The translations under genes were made by a program, and so were the position numbers. From CAYVWB01 sp964455395 (GTDB taxonomy: Bacteria > Desulfobacterota > Desulfovibrionia > Desulfovibrionales > Desulfovibrionaceae), in the NCBI GenBank assembly GCA_964455395.1, contig CAYVWB010000006.1, positions 28,509 through 92,508 of the forward strand: a DNA stretch of 64,000 bases, in the 5' to 3' direction. Positions 45,100 through 57,335 of this stretch are shown here, piece by piece. The notes beneath the pieces were generated by a model. That model was given only the letters and a program-made list of their open reading frames with translations, was not told where the DNA came from and did no database searches. Numbering within the stretch: the first letter of the stretch is position 1; each line of letters opens with the position of its first letter.

Positions 45100-46338
45100 A
45101 TGGAAGAGCTTTTCCTCGCCGACCAGGCCGTCTCCCACGCCGTCCAGGAAGAGATCGACCGGCAGATCACCAACCTGGAGCTCATCGCTTCCGAGAACTT
45201 CACCTCCCCGGCTGTCCGTCAAGCCATGGGGAGCTGTCTGACGCACAAGTACGCGGAAGGCTACCCCGGCAAGCGCTACTACGGCGGCTGCGAGTTCGTG
45301 GACAAGGTGGAAGTCCTGGCCATCGACCGCGCCAAAGCCGTCTTCAACGCGGAGTACGCCAACGTGCAGCCCCACGCCGGCTCCCAGGCCAACATGGCCT
45401 GTTACTTCGGCGCATTGCAACCCGGGGACACCATCCTGGGCATGAACCTCTCCCATGGCGGGCACCTCACCCATGGCAGCCCCGTGAACTTCTCCGGCAA
45501 ACTCTTCAATGTCGTCTTCTACGGCGTGGATCGCGAGACCCAACGCATCGACTACGACGAAGTGGAAAAGCTCGCCAAGGAGCACACTCCGAAACTCATC
45601 GTGGCGGGGGCTTCCGCCTATCCCCGTCTCCTCGACTTCGCACGGTTCCGCGCCATCGCGGACAGTGTGGGCGCCAAGCTCATGGTGGACATGGCGCACA
45701 TCGCCGGCTTGGTGGCGGCGGGTCTGCACCCCTCGCCCATCGAGCACGCGCACTTCACCACCACCACCACCCACAAGACCCTGCGCGGCCCCCGCGGCGG
45801 CTTGATCCTCGCCACGGAGGAGTTCGGCAAGACGCTCAATTCGCAGATCTTTCCCGGCATTCAAGGCGGACCCCTCATGCACGTCATCGCCGCCAAAGCC
45901 GTGGCCTTCGGCGAAGCCCAGAAGCCCGGGTTCAAGACGTATCAGGAACAAGTGGTGAAAAACGCGCATGTCCTCGCCACCACCCTCATGGATGCGGGCT
46001 ACACGCTCACCTCCGGCGGCACGGACAATCACCTCGTCCTGCTGGATCTCACCAACGACAACCTCACCGGCAAGGACGCCGAGGAAGCCCTGGACAAAGC
46101 CGCCATCACTGTCAACAAGAACACCGTCCCCTTCGAGACGCGCAAACCCTTCATCACCTCGGGCGTCCGGCTGGGCGTCCCGGCCATCACCACCCGCGGC
46201 ATGAAGGAAGACGACACAGTCAAAGTGGCCGGCTGGATCGTCGACGTGCTCAAGAACGCCGACAACGAAACGCGCCTGGCGGAGATCCGCCGCGACGTGC
46301 AAGCCTTCGCCAGCACGTTCCCGCTCTTCGCCGGATAA
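45100..46338 (+). CDS. glyA: serine hydroxymethyltransferase
   Basis: A 412-residue PLP enzyme that converts serine and tetrahydrofolate to glycine and methylene-tetrahydrofolate. [20 protein letters not shown] (24-43) and [14 protein letters not shown] are typical; the PLP lysine is Lys 226 in [25 protein letters not shown] gives a good ribosome binding site. It is the last gene before a strong terminator. Confidence 0.97.
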   Translation: MEELFLADQAVSHAVQEEIDRQITNLELIASENFTSPAVRQAMGSCLTHKYAEGYPGKRYYGGCEFVDKVEVLAIDRAKAVFNAEYANVQPHAGSQANMACYFGALQPGDTILGMNLSHGGHLTHGSPVNFSGKLFNVVFYGVDRETQRIDYDEVEKLAKEHTPKLIVAGASAYPRLLDFARFRAIADSVGAKLMVDMAHIAGLVAAGLHPSPIEHAHFTTTTTHKTLRGPRGGLILATEEFGKTLNSQIFPGIQGGPLMHVIAAKAVAFGEAQKPGFKTYQEQVVKNAHVLATTLMDAGYTLTSGGTDNHLVLLDLTNDNLTGKDAEEALDKAAITVNKNTVPFETRKPFITSGVRLGVPAITTRGMKEDDTVKVAGWIVDVLKNADNETRLAEIRRDVQAFASTFPLFAG

Positions 46339-46350
46339 CTGCAGTCAACG

Positions 46351-46389
46351 CCCGCGCGCCGAGGCTCCCTCGTCTCGGCGCGCGGGTTT
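46351..46389 (+). terminator. strong Rho-independent terminator after glyA
   Basis: CCCGCGCGCCGAG (46351-46363) pairs perfectly with CTCGGCGCGCGGG (46374-46386), a 13-bp stem with a 10-base loop, followed by TTT. It starts 12 bases after the glyA stop and marks the end of the yceD-to-glyA operon. Confidence 0.85.
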
Positions 46390-46501
46390 CCACACTCCGG
46401 AGAGCGTCTCCGGCGCGCAGGATATGCTTTCCTCCTCCGCCGGACGCTCGTCGCCACACGCCGCGGCGTCGCCCGCCCCGGCTTCTTTACGGGAGCTCGC
46501 C

Positions 46502-47041
46502 ATGCCCCTTCGTGAAGACCGTTTCGTCGCGCATGAACACAGCCGCATGCCCTGGCCCCAATACTTCATGCGCATCTGTTTCATGGTCGCGGAACGCTCC
46601 ACGTGCCTGCGCCGCACCGTGGGCGCGTTGGCCGTGCGCGACCGGCGCATCCTCGCCACGGGATACAACGGCGCGCCCACCAACATGCCGCACTGCGCAG
46701 ACGTGGGCTGCCTGCGCAACGAGATGAACGTGCCCTCCGGCGAACGCCACGAGATCTGTCGCGGCCTGCACGCCGAACAGAACGTGGTCATCCAGGCCGC
46801 CATGCACGGCGTCTCCATTCAAGGCGCGGAAATCTACTGCACCACCCAGCCCTGCCTCATCTGCTCCAAGATGCTGGCCAATTGCGGCGTCACCGCGGTC
46901 TATTACGCACAGCCGTACCCGGACCCCATCGCCGAAGCCATGCTCAAAGCTGCGGACATCGTCTACGAGCAACTCCCCCTGGAAGGCGAGGTCTGCATCC
47001 CCCTGGACATCGCCGGCGCGGCCATGCCCGGGGACTCCTGA
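46502..47041 (+). CDS. deoxycytidylate (dCMP) deaminase
   Basis: A 179-residue zinc deaminase making dUMP from dCMP for dTTP synthesis. Zinc ligands are His 90 in HAEQN (catalytic Glu 92), Cys 118 and Cys 121 in PCLICSKM. RSTCLRRTVGALAV and GYNGAP are family features. The ATG at 46502 follows GGGAG. Next to ribD, a related deaminase, and after glyA; it begins the riboflavin operon. Confidence 0.93.
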   Translation: MPLREDRFVAHEHSRMPWPQYFMRICFMVAERSTCLRRTVGALAVRDRRILATGYNGAPTNMPHCADVGCLRNEMNVPSGERHEICRGLHAEQNVVIQAAMHGVSIQGAEIYCTTQPCLICSKMLANCGVTAVYYAQPYPDPIAEAMLKAADIVYEQLPLEGEVCIPLDIAGAAMPGDS

Positions 47042-47068
47042 ACCCCTCGCCCGACCCGTCACCACCCC

Positions 47069-48283
47069 ATGTTTCCTCTTGATCTTGACATCCCGGCCGG
47101 CCGCAACGCCGCCATGCGCGCCGCCCTGGATATGGCGGAACGCGGCCGGCCCCGCACGGCTCCCAACCCCTGCGTCGGCGCTGTGCTGGTGGACCGCCGG
47201 GGGAGCATCGTCGCACGCGGGTTCCACACCGCCCACGGCCAGCCCCACGCCGAGGTCGAATGCCTGCGCGACGCCGCCGCCAAAGGCCTCGACCCCCGCC
47301 ACGCCGCCATGGTCGTCACCCTGGAGCCCTGCGCCCACCACGGCAAGACCCCCCCCTGCGTGGAAGCCATCCTCCGCGCCGGCGTCCCCCGCGTGCTCAT
47401 CGGCCATGCGGACGACACCCCACCGGCCAAAGGCGGCGCCGCCATCCTCCGTCAACAAGGCGTGGACGCCCGCTTCCTCGCAGACTGCGAACCCGACGCC
47501 GACACCCCGGCCGTACTCCAACGCGCCGAAGACATGCTGGCGGACTTCCGTTGCTTCTCCGGAACAGACCAGCCCTACGTGACGCTGAAACTCGCCGCCA
47601 CCCTGGACGGCCGCATCGCCACACGCACGGGCCACTCCCGCTGGATCACCAGTCCCGAAGCCCGGCGGGAGGTGCACCGCATGCGTCGCGCCATGGACGC
47701 CGTGCTGGTGGGCGGAGAGACCCTGCGCGCCGACGATCCACAACTCACGTGGCGGATGGACGCCCCCCCCACGCCATGCGCCTCCCGCGCCATCGACGGC
47801 GATCACGCGGAGGATGCGCGCCAGCCCCTGGCCGTGGTCGCCACCCGGCGGATTCCCGAGTCTGCAGAGGCGTTCCGGCTGCTCCGCGAACGTCCCATGC
47901 AGACCATCTTCCTGACCTCCGAGACGGCAGCAACCTCCCCCGCCGGCGAACGGCTCGCCGCCACGGGGGTCCGCTTCTTTCCCATCCCCGAAGGCGCTGC
48001 CGGGTTGCGCGTCGGACTGGCGAGGTTGCGGAGCGAGGCCGCCGTGCGCTACGTGCTGTGCGAGGGAGGCGGAACCCTGGGCCTGGCGCTGCTGGAAGCC
48101 GGCCTTGTCCATGAATTGCATCTGCATCTGGCGCCGAAACTCTTGGCGGACGCCGAGGCGCGGCCCCTCATGCAAGGCCGCCGCCCCGCCGTGATGGACG
48201 AAGCCTTGTCCTTGCGGCTGACCGAGACGCGCCGCGCCGGGGAGGATATCCTCTTGACATTCCGTCCCAGCCGACGCACTTGA
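47069..48283 (+). CDS. ribD: riboflavin biosynthesis protein RibD (deaminase/reductase)
   Basis: A 404-residue bifunctional enzyme. The N-terminal deaminase has HAEVEC (H60, E62) and PCAHHGKTPPC (C88, C97) as zinc site; the C-terminal reductase (about 165-400) has TLKLAATLDGRIAT, GGETLRADDP and CEGGGTLG. It catalyses the second and third steps from GTP. The ribosome binding site before ATG 47069 is weak, so it may depend on the upstream gene, 27 bases away. ribE follows after 23 bases. Confidence 0.95.
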   Translation: MFPLDLDIPAGRNAAMRAALDMAERGRPRTAPNPCVGAVLVDRRGSIVARGFHTAHGQPHAEVECLRDAAAKGLDPRHAAMVVTLEPCAHHGKTPPCVEAILRAGVPRVLIGHADDTPPAKGGAAILRQQGVDARFLADCEPDADTPAVLQRAEDMLADFRCFSGTDQPYVTLKLAATLDGRIATRTGHSRWITSPEARREVHRMRRAMDAVLVGGETLRADDPQLTWRMDAPPTPCASRAIDGDHAEDARQPLAVVATRRIPESAEAFRLLRERPMQTIFLTSETAATSPAGERLAATGVRFFPIPEGAAGLRVGLARLRSEAAVRYVLCEGGGTLGLALLEAGLVHELHLHLAPKLLADAEARPLMQGRRPAVMDEALSLRLTETRRAGEDILLTFRPSRRT

Positions 48284-48306
48284 ACCGCTCGCGAGGAGAC
48301 GACGCA

Positions 48307-48990
48307 ATGTTCACGGGACTCGTACAAGGCGTGGGCCGGGTGGTCCGCATCGACACCATGGGCGACCAGTCGCGCCTCACCTTGGCGCCGCAGTTCGCCT
48401 TGCGGGAGATCACCCCGGGCGAATCCATCGCGGTGAACGGCGTCTGCCTCACGGTGGAGCGCATGGAGAACACCGCCACAGGCGAAGGCGCACACTTCGC
48501 GGCGTACGCCTCCGCCGAGACGCTCGCCGCCACAACCCTCGGCGGCCTGCGGCCCGGCTCCCTGGCGAACCTGGAGCGCGCGCTGGCCGTGGGCGACCGG
48601 TTGGGCGGCCACTTGGTGAGCGGCCACGTGGACTGCGTCGGCACGGTGGAAGCCGTGGCCCCGGCCGGGGAATCCACCGTCTTCACCGTGCGCTTTCCCA
48701 AACGCTTCGGGACGCAGGTGGTGGCCAAGGGCTCGGTGGCGTTGGACGGCGTGAGTCTCACGGTGAACCGCTGCGGCGCGGACTTCCTCAGCGTGAACAT
48801 CATCCCCGCCACCATGGGGGAGACGACCATCACTGCGTGGCGCACGGGCACGGTCGTGAACCTGGAGACGGACGTGATCGGCAAGTACGTGGAGAAGATG
48901 CTGACAGCGTGGCGCGGGGGCGATGTTTCCGAAGCGCCGGGAAACTCCTCTGCAATCACTGAAGATTTTTTGCGGCGTCATGGCTTTTGA
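48307..48990 (+). CDS. ribE: riboflavin synthase, alpha subunit
   Basis: A 227-residue enzyme with two lumazine-binding repeats (MFTGLVQGVGRV start; second from LVSGHVDCVGTVEAV near 104). SIAVNGVCLTVE and VALDGVSLTVN are the paired active-site motifs. It dismutates lumazine to riboflavin. The ATG at 48307 follows CGAGGAGA. Usual length is about 210. Confidence 0.95.
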   Translation: MFTGLVQGVGRVVRIDTMGDQSRLTLAPQFALREITPGESIAVNGVCLTVERMENTATGEGAHFAAYASAETLAATTLGGLRPGSLANLERALAVGDRLGGHLVSGHVDCVGTVEAVAPAGESTVFTVRFPKRFGTQVVAKGSVALDGVSLTVNRCGADFLSVNIIPATMGETTITAWRTGTVVNLETDVIGKYVEKMLTAWRGGDVSEAPGNSSAITEDFLRRHGF

Positions 48991-49123
48991 AGTTCCGCTG
49001 CGCTTGTGGTATGCGTCCTGATTCCCCACTGCTCGCACCCACGGCGCGTGGTGTGACATCCGCTCGTCGCAGCCTGTCTTCCATGTCGCGCCTGACAAGC
49101 TGACGCGGATTACGGGACATGTG

Positions 49124-49144
49124 ACGCGGGACGCGGGACGCGGG
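49124..49144. repeat. 7-bp tandem repeat, three copies
   Basis: ACGCGGG is repeated three times in the 244-base ribE-ribBA spacer. No FMN riboswitch core was recognised in this spacer or before ribD. Confidence 0.75.
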
Positions 49145-49234
49145 AAAGGCTTCGCGACACGAGACCAGCGCGCTGCAACGCACACGCAACAACCCGCCGG
49201 TATCGGCGAAAGTATACACAAGGAGGGCCGCCCC

Positions 49235-50497
<1,263 letters not shown>

Positions 50498-50506
50498 AGG
50501 TTCGCC

Positions 50507-50986
50507 ATGCTGCATCTGAAAACCATCGAAGGCCACCTGGACGCTTCCGGCTTGAAGTTCGCCCTGGTGGCGAGCCGCTTCAACGACTTCATCGTGGACA
50601 AGCTCGTGGGCGGCGCGGTGGATCACCTCATCCGCCACGGCGCTGCGCGCGAGGACCTCACCCTGGTGCTGGTCCCCGGCGCCTTCGAAATGCCCCTGGT
50701 GGCCAAACGCCTGGCTGAGAGCGGCAAGTTCGACGCGGTCATCTGCCTGGGCGCCGTCATCCGCGGCTCCACCCCGCACTTCGATTTCGTCTCCGCCGAG
50801 ATGAGCAAAGGCATCGCCCACGCTTCCATGGAGACCGGCGTCCCCGTGGGGTTTGGCGTGCTCACCACGGACACCCTGGAGCAAGCCATCGAACGCGCCG
50901 GCTCCAAAGCCGGCAACAAAGGCGTGGAAGCAGCCGCCGCCGCTCTGGAGAGCGTGCGCGTGCTCCAGCAGCTCGACACCCTCTAG
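50507..50986 (+). CDS. ribH: 6,7-dimethyl-8-ribityllumazine synthase
   Basis: A 159-residue lumazine synthase, which forms shells of 60 or pentamers. [20 protein letters not shown] (about 18-37), [29 protein letters not shown] and [18 protein letters not shown] are all family motifs. It gives the RibE substrate. Tightly linked to ribBA; 211 bases without a gene separate it from nusB. Confidence 0.96.
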   Translation: MLHLKTIEGHLDASGLKFALVASRFNDFIVDKLVGGAVDHLIRHGAAREDLTLVLVPGAFEMPLVAKRLAESGKFDAVICLGAVIRGSTPHFDFVSAEMSKGIAHASMETGVPVGFGVLTTDTLEQAIERAGSKAGNKGVEAAAAALESVRVLQQLDTL

Positions 50987-51197
50987 ACGCGAAGGACGCG
51001 CGCGGCGCCGCTCATGGGAGACGTCCGCGTCCGGGACCGCCCCTTTCCAAAAGGCAGGCCACCCACTGATGCACCAGGCAATGTCCATACTTCATTCCCC
51101 CCGGGACGAGGCGTCCACGCTGGAAACGAGCCCATGCCGCTGGCTTGCCCCCTGCGTGACTGCTCCCGACCCGCACCAGGGCCACAGGCTGTAGACC

Positions 51198-51746
51198 ATG
51201 GCGAATTCTCCAAAACGGCCGCGCTCCGAACCAGGCAAGGCGGCTTCCGGAAAACCCTCCCGCAGGGTGGAACGCCAGACAGCCTTCCAGGTGCTCTACG
51301 GCCTGGCCTACAGCGACAAAGGGGGGGCCGGTCCTGTAGACCACCACGCCCTGCGCTACGCCTTCGCCAAGTCCCCCGTGGCCACGCACGGCGAAGAACC
51401 CGAGCTGACCGAAGAACCCATCCCGGACAGACCCGTGGAAGGCTTCGCCTGGGAACTCGCCCGCGGCGTGTGGATCAACCGCGTCGCCCTGGACGAACAG
51501 ATCAACCAGCTCTCGCAGCACTGGCGGGTAAGCCGCATCGCCAAGATCGAACTGACCATCCTGCGGCTTGCTCTCTACGAAATGCTCTACCGCACGGACG
51601 TGCCCACCAAAGTCGCCATCAACGAAGCGGTGGAGCTGGCCAAACGCTACGGCGACGAACATTCCAAGAGCTTCGTCAACGGCATTCTGGACGCAGCGGC
51701 GAGGGCCCTGGACAATGGTGAGATTGGGGTACATCAAGGACGCTGA
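51198..51746 (+). CDS. nusB: transcription antitermination factor NusB
   Basis: A 182-residue all-helical protein binding boxA RNA with S10 in rRNA antitermination. RRVERQTAFQVLYGL starts the core, and the C-terminal TILRLALYEMLYRTDVPTKVAINEAVELAK then FVNGILDAAAR is diagnostic. An insert with low-complexity GEEPELTEEPIPDRP lengthens it over E. coli NusB (139). The ribH-nusB order is conserved in many bacteria. Confidence 0.95.
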   Translation: MANSPKRPRSEPGKAASGKPSRRVERQTAFQVLYGLAYSDKGGAGPVDHHALRYAFAKSPVATHGEEPELTEEPIPDRPVEGFAWELARGVWINRVALDEQINQLSQHWRVSRIAKIELTILRLALYEMLYRTDVPTKVAINEAVELAKRYGDEHSKSFVNGILDAAARALDNGEIGVHQGR

Positions 51747-52413
51747 ACAAAGCCCTCCCGGCTTCCGACGCGTCTACGCCAGGGCTGCGCCCGACAGAGA
51801 CCGGCCGCCGGCTTCCGAGGTGCGCTCCTGGAGCGACGCGGACGGTCGGCAGCGCTACGAGATCGCTTTCGACGCGCCCCACGGCGAAGCCGACCTGGAG
51901 GTGTGGGCCGGCTACATGCGCGACACACTGCTGCGCATGGGCTGGCGACACTGGTGGCTCGACGTCAACTCCCTCTCCCAAGTCATGGACCGCTACCTCA
52001 CGGAAGCCGCTTTCCGCTGGGGTCTGGCGTTCTGGCCGGGCTACGATCCGCCCGATCCCGTCAGCCCCGACGCAGCGAACCCGACGCCCCCCGCCATGAC
52101 CGACACCGTCTCCTCCCACGACGCTACAGCTTCCGGGAACGCGCACGCCCCGATGCCTGCCGCCGCCGAGGAAGCCGATCCGGAGGACATCCCCCTGGTG
52201 GAGCGTTTCCCGGGGCCGTGCGTGCTCCTCGCCGTGGGCCTGCAACACGACGAACTCGCCGCCGTGGCGCAGCGCTGGCGTTCGCGCTTTCCGCATCTGC
52301 TGGAAGACCCCGCGCTGGACATCGACACCCGGGAAGCGAAACGGCAAGCCGAGTTCGAAGAGCGGCTCCGCAACCGGCCGTTCTGGAAACCCCGATTTCT
52401 CATCACGCGGTGA
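51715..52413 (+). CDS. conserved hypothetical protein between nusB and leuS
   Basis: A 232-residue soluble protein overlapping the end of nusB by 32 bases; ATG 51715 follows GAGGG. Two ordered parts ([17 protein letters not shown] to [12 protein letters not shown], and [16 protein letters not shown] to the end) are joined by a Pro/Ala-rich linker near residues 115-150. The end [10 protein letters not shown] and the tryptophan-rich [11 protein letters not shown] are notable. I do not recognise a domain. Context suggests co-expression with nusB and leuS. Confidence 0.7.
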   Translation: MVRLGYIKDAEQSPPGFRRVYARAAPDRDRPPASEVRSWSDADGRQRYEIAFDAPHGEADLEVWAGYMRDTLLRMGWRHWWLDVNSLSQVMDRYLTEAAFRWGLAFWPGYDPPDPVSPDAANPTPPAMTDTVSSHDATASGNAHAPMPAAAEEADPEDIPLVERFPGPCVLLAVGLQHDELAAVAQRWRSRFPHLLEDPALDIDTREAKRQAEFEERLRNRPFWKPRFLITR

Positions 52414-52487
52414 CGACTCCGCGCCTTCCGCGCCGCCGTTGCGTCCATACCGCAGACCGCCTGAACGACAAGAAAGGACTCCTCCCC

Positions 52488-55040
52488 ATGGACCACTACG
52501 ATTTCGACGCCGTGGAAGCCAAATGGCGCAGCCGGTGGGCGGACGCGCGCGTTTTCGAGTGCGAAAACGTCCCGGACAAGGAAAAATACTACGTGCTGGA
52601 GATGTTCCCCTACCCCTCCGGCAACATCCACATGGGCCACGTGCGGGTCTATTCCATCGGGGACGTCATCGCTCGCGTGCGCCGCATGCAAGGCTACAAC
52701 GTCCTGCACCCCATGGGCTGGGACGCCTTCGGCATGCCTGCGGAAAACGCCGCCATCAAGCATGGCGTCCATCCCGCCAAATGGACCTACGAGAACATCG
52801 CCGCCATGAAGCAGCAGCTGCTGCGCATGGGCTACTCCCTGGACTGGCGTCGCGAACTGGCCACCTGTGACCCGGAATACTACCGCTGGGAACAGCTCTT
52901 CTTCATCCAGATGTGGGAGCGCGGCCTCGTCTACCGGCGCGAAGCCCCCCAGAACTGGTGCGAGACATGCCACACCGTGCTCGCCAACGAGCAAGTCATC
53001 GACGGCTTGTGCTGGCGTTGCGATCAACCCGTGGTGCAGAAAAACCTGGCGCAATGGTTCTTGCGCATCACGGCCTACGCTGAAGAGCTGCTCAAGGACC
53101 TGGACACCGCGCTGGCCGAGGGCTGGCCCGAACGCGTGACCGCCATGCAGCGCAACTGGATAGGCAAGTCCGTGGGCGCGGAGCTGGAATTCGTCGTGGA
53201 GGACGCCGAGGGCGACGTGACCTCGACCATCAGCGTCTTCACCACCCGGCCGGACACCCTCTACGGCGCCACCTTCATGAGCCTCGCCGCCGAGCACCCC
53301 CTGGTGGAGACCCTGACGCGCCGCCTGGAAACCTCGGACCCCGAGCAAGCCGCAGCCGTGCGCCGGTTCACCGAGTCGATCCGCAACATGGACCGCATCG
53401 AACGCGCCGGCGAAGAACTGGAGAAGGAAGGCGTCTTCACCGGCGGCTACTGCGTGAATCCCGTAACCGGCGAACGCATGCCCATCTGGGTGGCGAACTT
53501 CGTGCTCATGGAATACGGCGCCGGCGCCGTCATGGCCGTGCCCGCCCACGACCAGCGCGACTTCGATTTCGCCCGAAAATACGACCTGCCCATCCGGGTG
53601 GTCATCCAGCCCAAAGGCGGGGACGCCAACGCCCTGGACCCCGCGACCATGCCCGAAGCCTACACCGCTCCCGGCGTGCTGGCCAACTCCGGCCCCTTCG
53701 ACGGCATGGACAACGACGCCGCCAAGCAAGCCATCGTGGACCACATGGCCGACAAGGACATGGGCCGACCCGCCATCAACTACCGCTTGCGGGACTGGAA
53801 CATCTCCCGCCAGCGCTACTGGGGCGCGCCCATCCCTGTTCTCTACTGCGAAACCTGCGGACCCCGCGCCGAAAAACCGGAAAACCTCCCCGTACGCCTG
53901 CCCCTGGACGTGAAGACCAAGGAGGACGGCCGCTCCCCCCTGCCGGAACTCGAATCCTTCACCCGCGCCACGTGTCCCGAATGCGGCGGCGAAGCCCGCC
54001 GCGAGACAGACACCATGGACACCTTCGTGGAGTCCTCCTGGTATTTCCTGCGCTACGCCGACGCCCAGAACCACGACGCTCCCTTCGACAAGGACATCGT
54101 GCGTTACTGGCTCCCCGTGGATCAATATATCGGGGGAATCGAACACGCCATCCTCCATCTGCTGTACGCGCGCTTCTTCGTCAAAGTGCTGCGCGACCTC
54201 GGCCATCTCGACTTCGCCGAACCCTTCGCCAACCTCCTCACCCAAGGCATGGTGCTGAAAGACGGCGCCAAGATGTCCAAATCCAAAGGCAACGTCGTCT
54301 CCCCGGACGAGATGACCGCCCGATACGGCGCAGACACCGTGCGGCTCTTCTGCCTCTTCGCTGCGCCCCCAGAACGCGATCTGGACTGGTCCGACCAAGG
54401 CGTGGAAGGCGCCTCCCGCTTCCTGAACCGACTCTGGCGCATGGTGACGGAACCCCACGCCGCCGGAGCCCTTCCGCCCATGGAACCGGCCGCCGCCACG
54501 GCTGCGGACTGCGAAGCCTGCGGCGACGCCGCCGAAACCGCCAAGACTCTGCGCCAGAAGGAACACGCCACCATCAAGAAAGTGGGCGAGGACATGGCGG
54601 ACCGCTTCCAGTTCAACACGGCCATCGCCGCCGTCATGGAGCTCGCCAACCTCATGCAATCCTCGCAGGAGACGTTGCTGACCAGCGAAGCCGGCCGACG
54701 GGTCTTCTCCTCATCCGTGGCCACGGCGCTCACCGTGCTGGCGCCCGTGACGCCGCATCTGTGCGAGGAGCTCTGGGAACGCCTGGGTCACACCACCATG
54801 CTCGCCGAGGCCGCCTGGCCCGCCCATGAAGAGGACGCGCTCACCCTGGACACGGTCACCATTGTCGTGCAAGTCAACGGCAAGCTGCGCGGCAAACTGG
54901 AAGTCCCGGCGGAAGCAGCCAAGGAGGACGTGGAGCGCCTCGCCCTGGAGACGCCCAACGTCACCAAACACATCGAGGGCAAGACCATCCGCAAAGTGGT
55001 GGTCATTCCAGGCAAACTGGTCAACGTCGTCGCCAACTGA
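52488..55040 (+). CDS. leuS: leucyl-tRNA synthetase
   Basis: An 850-residue class I synthetase. HMGH (48-51) is the HIGH motif and KMSKS at 595-599. The editing (CP1) domain lies about 225-420, with [13 protein letters not shown] near its threonine-rich site. NLLTQGMVL and the C-terminal [11 protein letters not shown] with the final [19 protein letters not shown] are typical. A good AAGGA site precedes the ATG. holA follows 20 bases on. Confidence 0.97.
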   Translation: MDHYDFDAVEAKWRSRWADARVFECENVPDKEKYYVLEMFPYPSGNIHMGHVRVYSIGDVIARVRRMQGYNVLHPMGWDAFGMPAENAAIKHGVHPAKWTYENIAAMKQQLLRMGYSLDWRRELATCDPEYYRWEQLFFIQMWERGLVYRREAPQNWCETCHTVLANEQVIDGLCWRCDQPVVQKNLAQWFLRITAYAEELLKDLDTALAEGWPERVTAMQRNWIGKSVGAELEFVVEDAEGDVTSTISVFTTRPDTLYGATFMSLAAEHPLVETLTRRLETSDPEQAAAVRRFTESIRNMDRIERAGEELEKEGVFTGGYCVNPVTGERMPIWVANFVLMEYGAGAVMAVPAHDQRDFDFARKYDLPIRVVIQPKGGDANALDPATMPEAYTAPGVLANSGPFDGMDNDAAKQAIVDHMADKDMGRPAINYRLRDWNISRQRYWGAPIPVLYCETCGPRAEKPENLPVRLPLDVKTKEDGRSPLPELESFTRATCPECGGEARRETDTMDTFVESSWYFLRYADAQNHDAPFDKDIVRYWLPVDQYIGGIEHAILHLLYARFFVKVLRDLGHLDFAEPFANLLTQGMVLKDGAKMSKSKGNVVSPDEMTARYGADTVRLFCLFAAPPERDLDWSDQGVEGASRFLNRLWRMVTEPHAAGALPPMEPAAATAADCEACGDAAETAKTLRQKEHATIKKVGEDMADRFQFNTAIAAVMELANLMQSSQETLLTSEAGRRVFSSSVATALTVLAPVTPHLCEELWERLGHTTMLAEAAWPAHEEDALTLDTVTIVVQVNGKLRGKLEVPAEAAKEDVERLALETPNVTKHIEGKTIRKVVVIPGKLVNVVAN

Positions 55041-55060
55041 AGACGTCGCCAAGGGGGGGT

Positions 55061-56347
55061 ATGGGGGATGATCCGTTCGCAGGCGAAGCCGCCCCACGCC
55101 AGCGCGACGCCGCCAGGGAGCAGGAGCGCGCCGTGGGAAGCGTGACGAACACCCGGCCCGGCTTTCTCTTCCTGGCGTGTCCGGACAGCCGGTTGCTGCA
55201 GGAGAAGGTGACGCAGCTCGCCGTGGAGCACCCGCCATCACACGGCGCCTGGGAACGACGCGTCTTCTGGGCGGAGGAAGGCCTGCCCGACGCCTTCTGG
55301 GAAATCCTCACCCTGCGCACCCTCACCGGGGAATCCCGCCTGGTGGTGTTGCGCGGCGCACACGCGTTGCTCACGGCGCAGTGGCAAGCGCTCTCCGCCG
55401 CCCTGGCGCGCCCCAACGACCAGGCCTGGCCCCTGCTCTGTCTCGAAAACGCGTGGAAGAAAGGCGCCTATTCCCCCCCGGCCGCCCTGGTCAAGCAACA
55501 GTGCTGGAAGCTCGCCCAAACACGGGAGTGGATCTGGCGCTCCGAAGGGCTCACCCGCAAGCGCATGCCCGCCCTCCTCGAACGCGAAACCGCCGTACGT
55601 TCGGTGCAGCTCACCACGGAGGCCAAGGCCCTGCTCGCGGAGCACCTGCCACTGGACGCCGCGGCCGTGCATTCCGAGCTGGACAAACTCGCAATGGCGG
55701 CGCACGCCAGAGCCGCAGCGTTGCGCGCAAGCCACACGCAGGCGGCGCCCGCCATCCCCGGTGAACGCGACGCCTGCGACTCCCCCCACGCGCATACGCC
55801 CTCTCCCGCCTGCGCGGACCACGCCGGCGAAGCCGTCATCGACGCGCCGCTCGCCCGCGAGACCGCCTACACGCCCGAGCTTGATGTCTTCGCCATCCTC
55901 CGCGCCGTGCAGACACACGCCAAAGGCGGTGGGGAAGGCCGCGGCTCGGGCGTGGACCTCTGGCGGCGTCTGGTGGGCGAGCAGGCTCAGGCAGGGGAGC
56001 TGCTCTTCCCTTTCCTGGCCAGTCTCGCGCGCGAAGGCCGCATCCTCTGGCAGTTGGCCAGTGGCGAACGCGTCACGGGCTACGTCCCCCACGGCATCCT
56101 CCGGGAAAAAGAGACTCTGGCGCGGGAGCTGGGCTACGTCCGCCTCGCCGGCATCTTCGACCTCGCCATGGAGGCGGACCGCGGCGTGAAGTACGGGGAA
56201 CGCTCCCCCGAGCAGGCCATGGAGCGACTCATGGCCGGACTGGTCGCGCTCTTCCGGGAAGGGGGCGCAGGCTCGACGTCGGGGGCGCGCTCGGGCCATC
56301 GGCCGCAACCTCGACCGCATCCGCATGCGGCTCGGGGGAGACGCTGA
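55061..56347 (+). CDS. holA: DNA polymerase III delta subunit-like protein
   Basis: A 428-residue protein resembling HolA, the clamp-loader subunit that opens the beta clamp. Support: its usual place after leuS, FLFLACPDSRLLQEKV near the start, LTGESRLVVLRGAHAL, the conserved LDVFAILRAVQT and C-terminal LLFPFLASLAREGRILWQL. An Ala/His/Pro linker of about 45 residues (around 225-270) and a basic C-terminal tail are unusual. The start is uncertain because the G-run before ATG 55061 is very close. radC begins 2 bases after the stop. Confidence 0.75.
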   Translation: MGDDPFAGEAAPRQRDAAREQERAVGSVTNTRPGFLFLACPDSRLLQEKVTQLAVEHPPSHGAWERRVFWAEEGLPDAFWEILTLRTLTGESRLVVLRGAHALLTAQWQALSAALARPNDQAWPLLCLENAWKKGAYSPPAALVKQQCWKLAQTREWIWRSEGLTRKRMPALLERETAVRSVQLTTEAKALLAEHLPLDAAAVHSELDKLAMAAHARAAALRASHTQAAPAIPGERDACDSPHAHTPSPACADHAGEAVIDAPLARETAYTPELDVFAILRAVQTHAKGGGEGRGSGVDLWRRLVGEQAQAGELLFPFLASLAREGRILWQLASGERVTGYVPHGILREKETLARELGYVRLAGIFDLAMEADRGVKYGERSPEQAMERLMAGLVALFREGGAGSTSGARSGHRPQPRPHPHAARGRR

Positions 56348-56349
56348 CC

Positions 56350-57027
56350 ATGGCGGACACGCCCCACTACCATGGCCATCGGCAGCGGCTGCGCCAGCGG
56401 CTTCAGGAAGATCCCACCCAGCTTGCGGATTACGAAGTCCTCGAACTGCTGCTGGGCTACGCCATCCCGCGCAAGGACACCAAACCCATCGCAAAAAGCC
56501 TGCTTGCTCGGTTCGCCACCTTCAAGGGCGTCATGCTCGCCAGGCCGGGCGAACTGAAGGACGTGCCCGGCCTGGGCGCCGGCGCCGCGACGTTCTTCAT
56601 CCTGCTCCAGGAAGCGCGCGCCCGCTTCGACGAAGCCCCCGCTCACGCGCGCGAACGCATCGAACACCCCGTGCAGGCCGCCTCCATGGCCATGAGCCGC
56701 TTGGGCCACCTGACCCACGAGGAGGTCTGGGTCGCCTTGCTGGACATCAAGAACCGCATCATCGGGTGGGAGCGCGTGGCCACAGGCGCGCAGGACGCAG
56801 CCCTCGCCGCCCCGCGGGACATCGTGGCGCGCGCTTTGGCGCGCAAGGCCATCGGCGTCATCCTGGTGCACAACCACCCCGGCGGAGGCGTCTCGCCCTC
56901 CCGCCATGACGAAGATCTCACCGCACAGGTGAAACACGCCTGCCAAGCCGTGGGCCTGCGCTTGTTGGACCATCTCATCGTCACGGATCAGGACTATTTC
57001 AGCTTCCAGATGCGCGGCGCGCTTTGA
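56350..57027 (+). CDS. radC: RadC family JAMM/MPN-domain protein
   Basis: A 225-residue RadC. The N-terminal helix-hairpin-helix region (GELKDVPGLGAGAATFF) precedes a JAMM metalloprotease-like domain with H174-N-H176-PGGG and Asp 187 in SPSRHDED, the zinc-binding set. The cellular role is unsettled despite the name. Coupled to holA. The 308 bases that follow (57028-57335) show no gene or clear element. Confidence 0.93.
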   Translation: MADTPHYHGHRQRLRQRLQEDPTQLADYEVLELLLGYAIPRKDTKPIAKSLLARFATFKGVMLARPGELKDVPGLGAGAATFFILLQEARARFDEAPAHARERIEHPVQAASMAMSRLGHLTHEEVWVALLDIKNRIIGWERVATGAQDAALAAPRDIVARALARKAIGVILVHNHPGGGVSPSRHDEDLTAQVKHACQAVGLRLLDHLIVTDQDYFSFQMRGAL

Positions 57028-57335
57028 ATGCACGTTGTCGCCTCCTTCCAGGACTTGATCCAGAATATCCCCCGGAGGGCGCCCTGCCGATGAACAGCGC
57101 TTCCTCCATACGGGAAGCGTGAGGCGCACGGACCCAGCCGACGTCAAGCGCTCGACGGCAGCCGTTCGACACGAAGGGGAAGCGCCCATGTCGAGGAAAC
57201 GCCCACTTGCTCCGCTCCCCTCGGCGCAAGGGAGAACAGCGCGCGGGCACAGTCCCCCGGCGCTCGCCCGAACCGCCGTTTTTCTTGCGCCATGCACAGA
57301 GCGGTTGTATTTCCGAAGCATCCCGTGGAGACGAC

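Noticed and set aside
48991..49234. FMN riboswitch before ribBA, or before ribD at 47042-47068
   Set aside because: None of the conserved RFN core segments were seen; the ribD leader is too short.
51140..51170. Sigma-54-like TGGCTTG-CCCC-CTGCG before nusB
   Set aside because: Matches only part of the consensus, and nusB has no reason for sigma-54 control; likely chance in GC-rich DNA.
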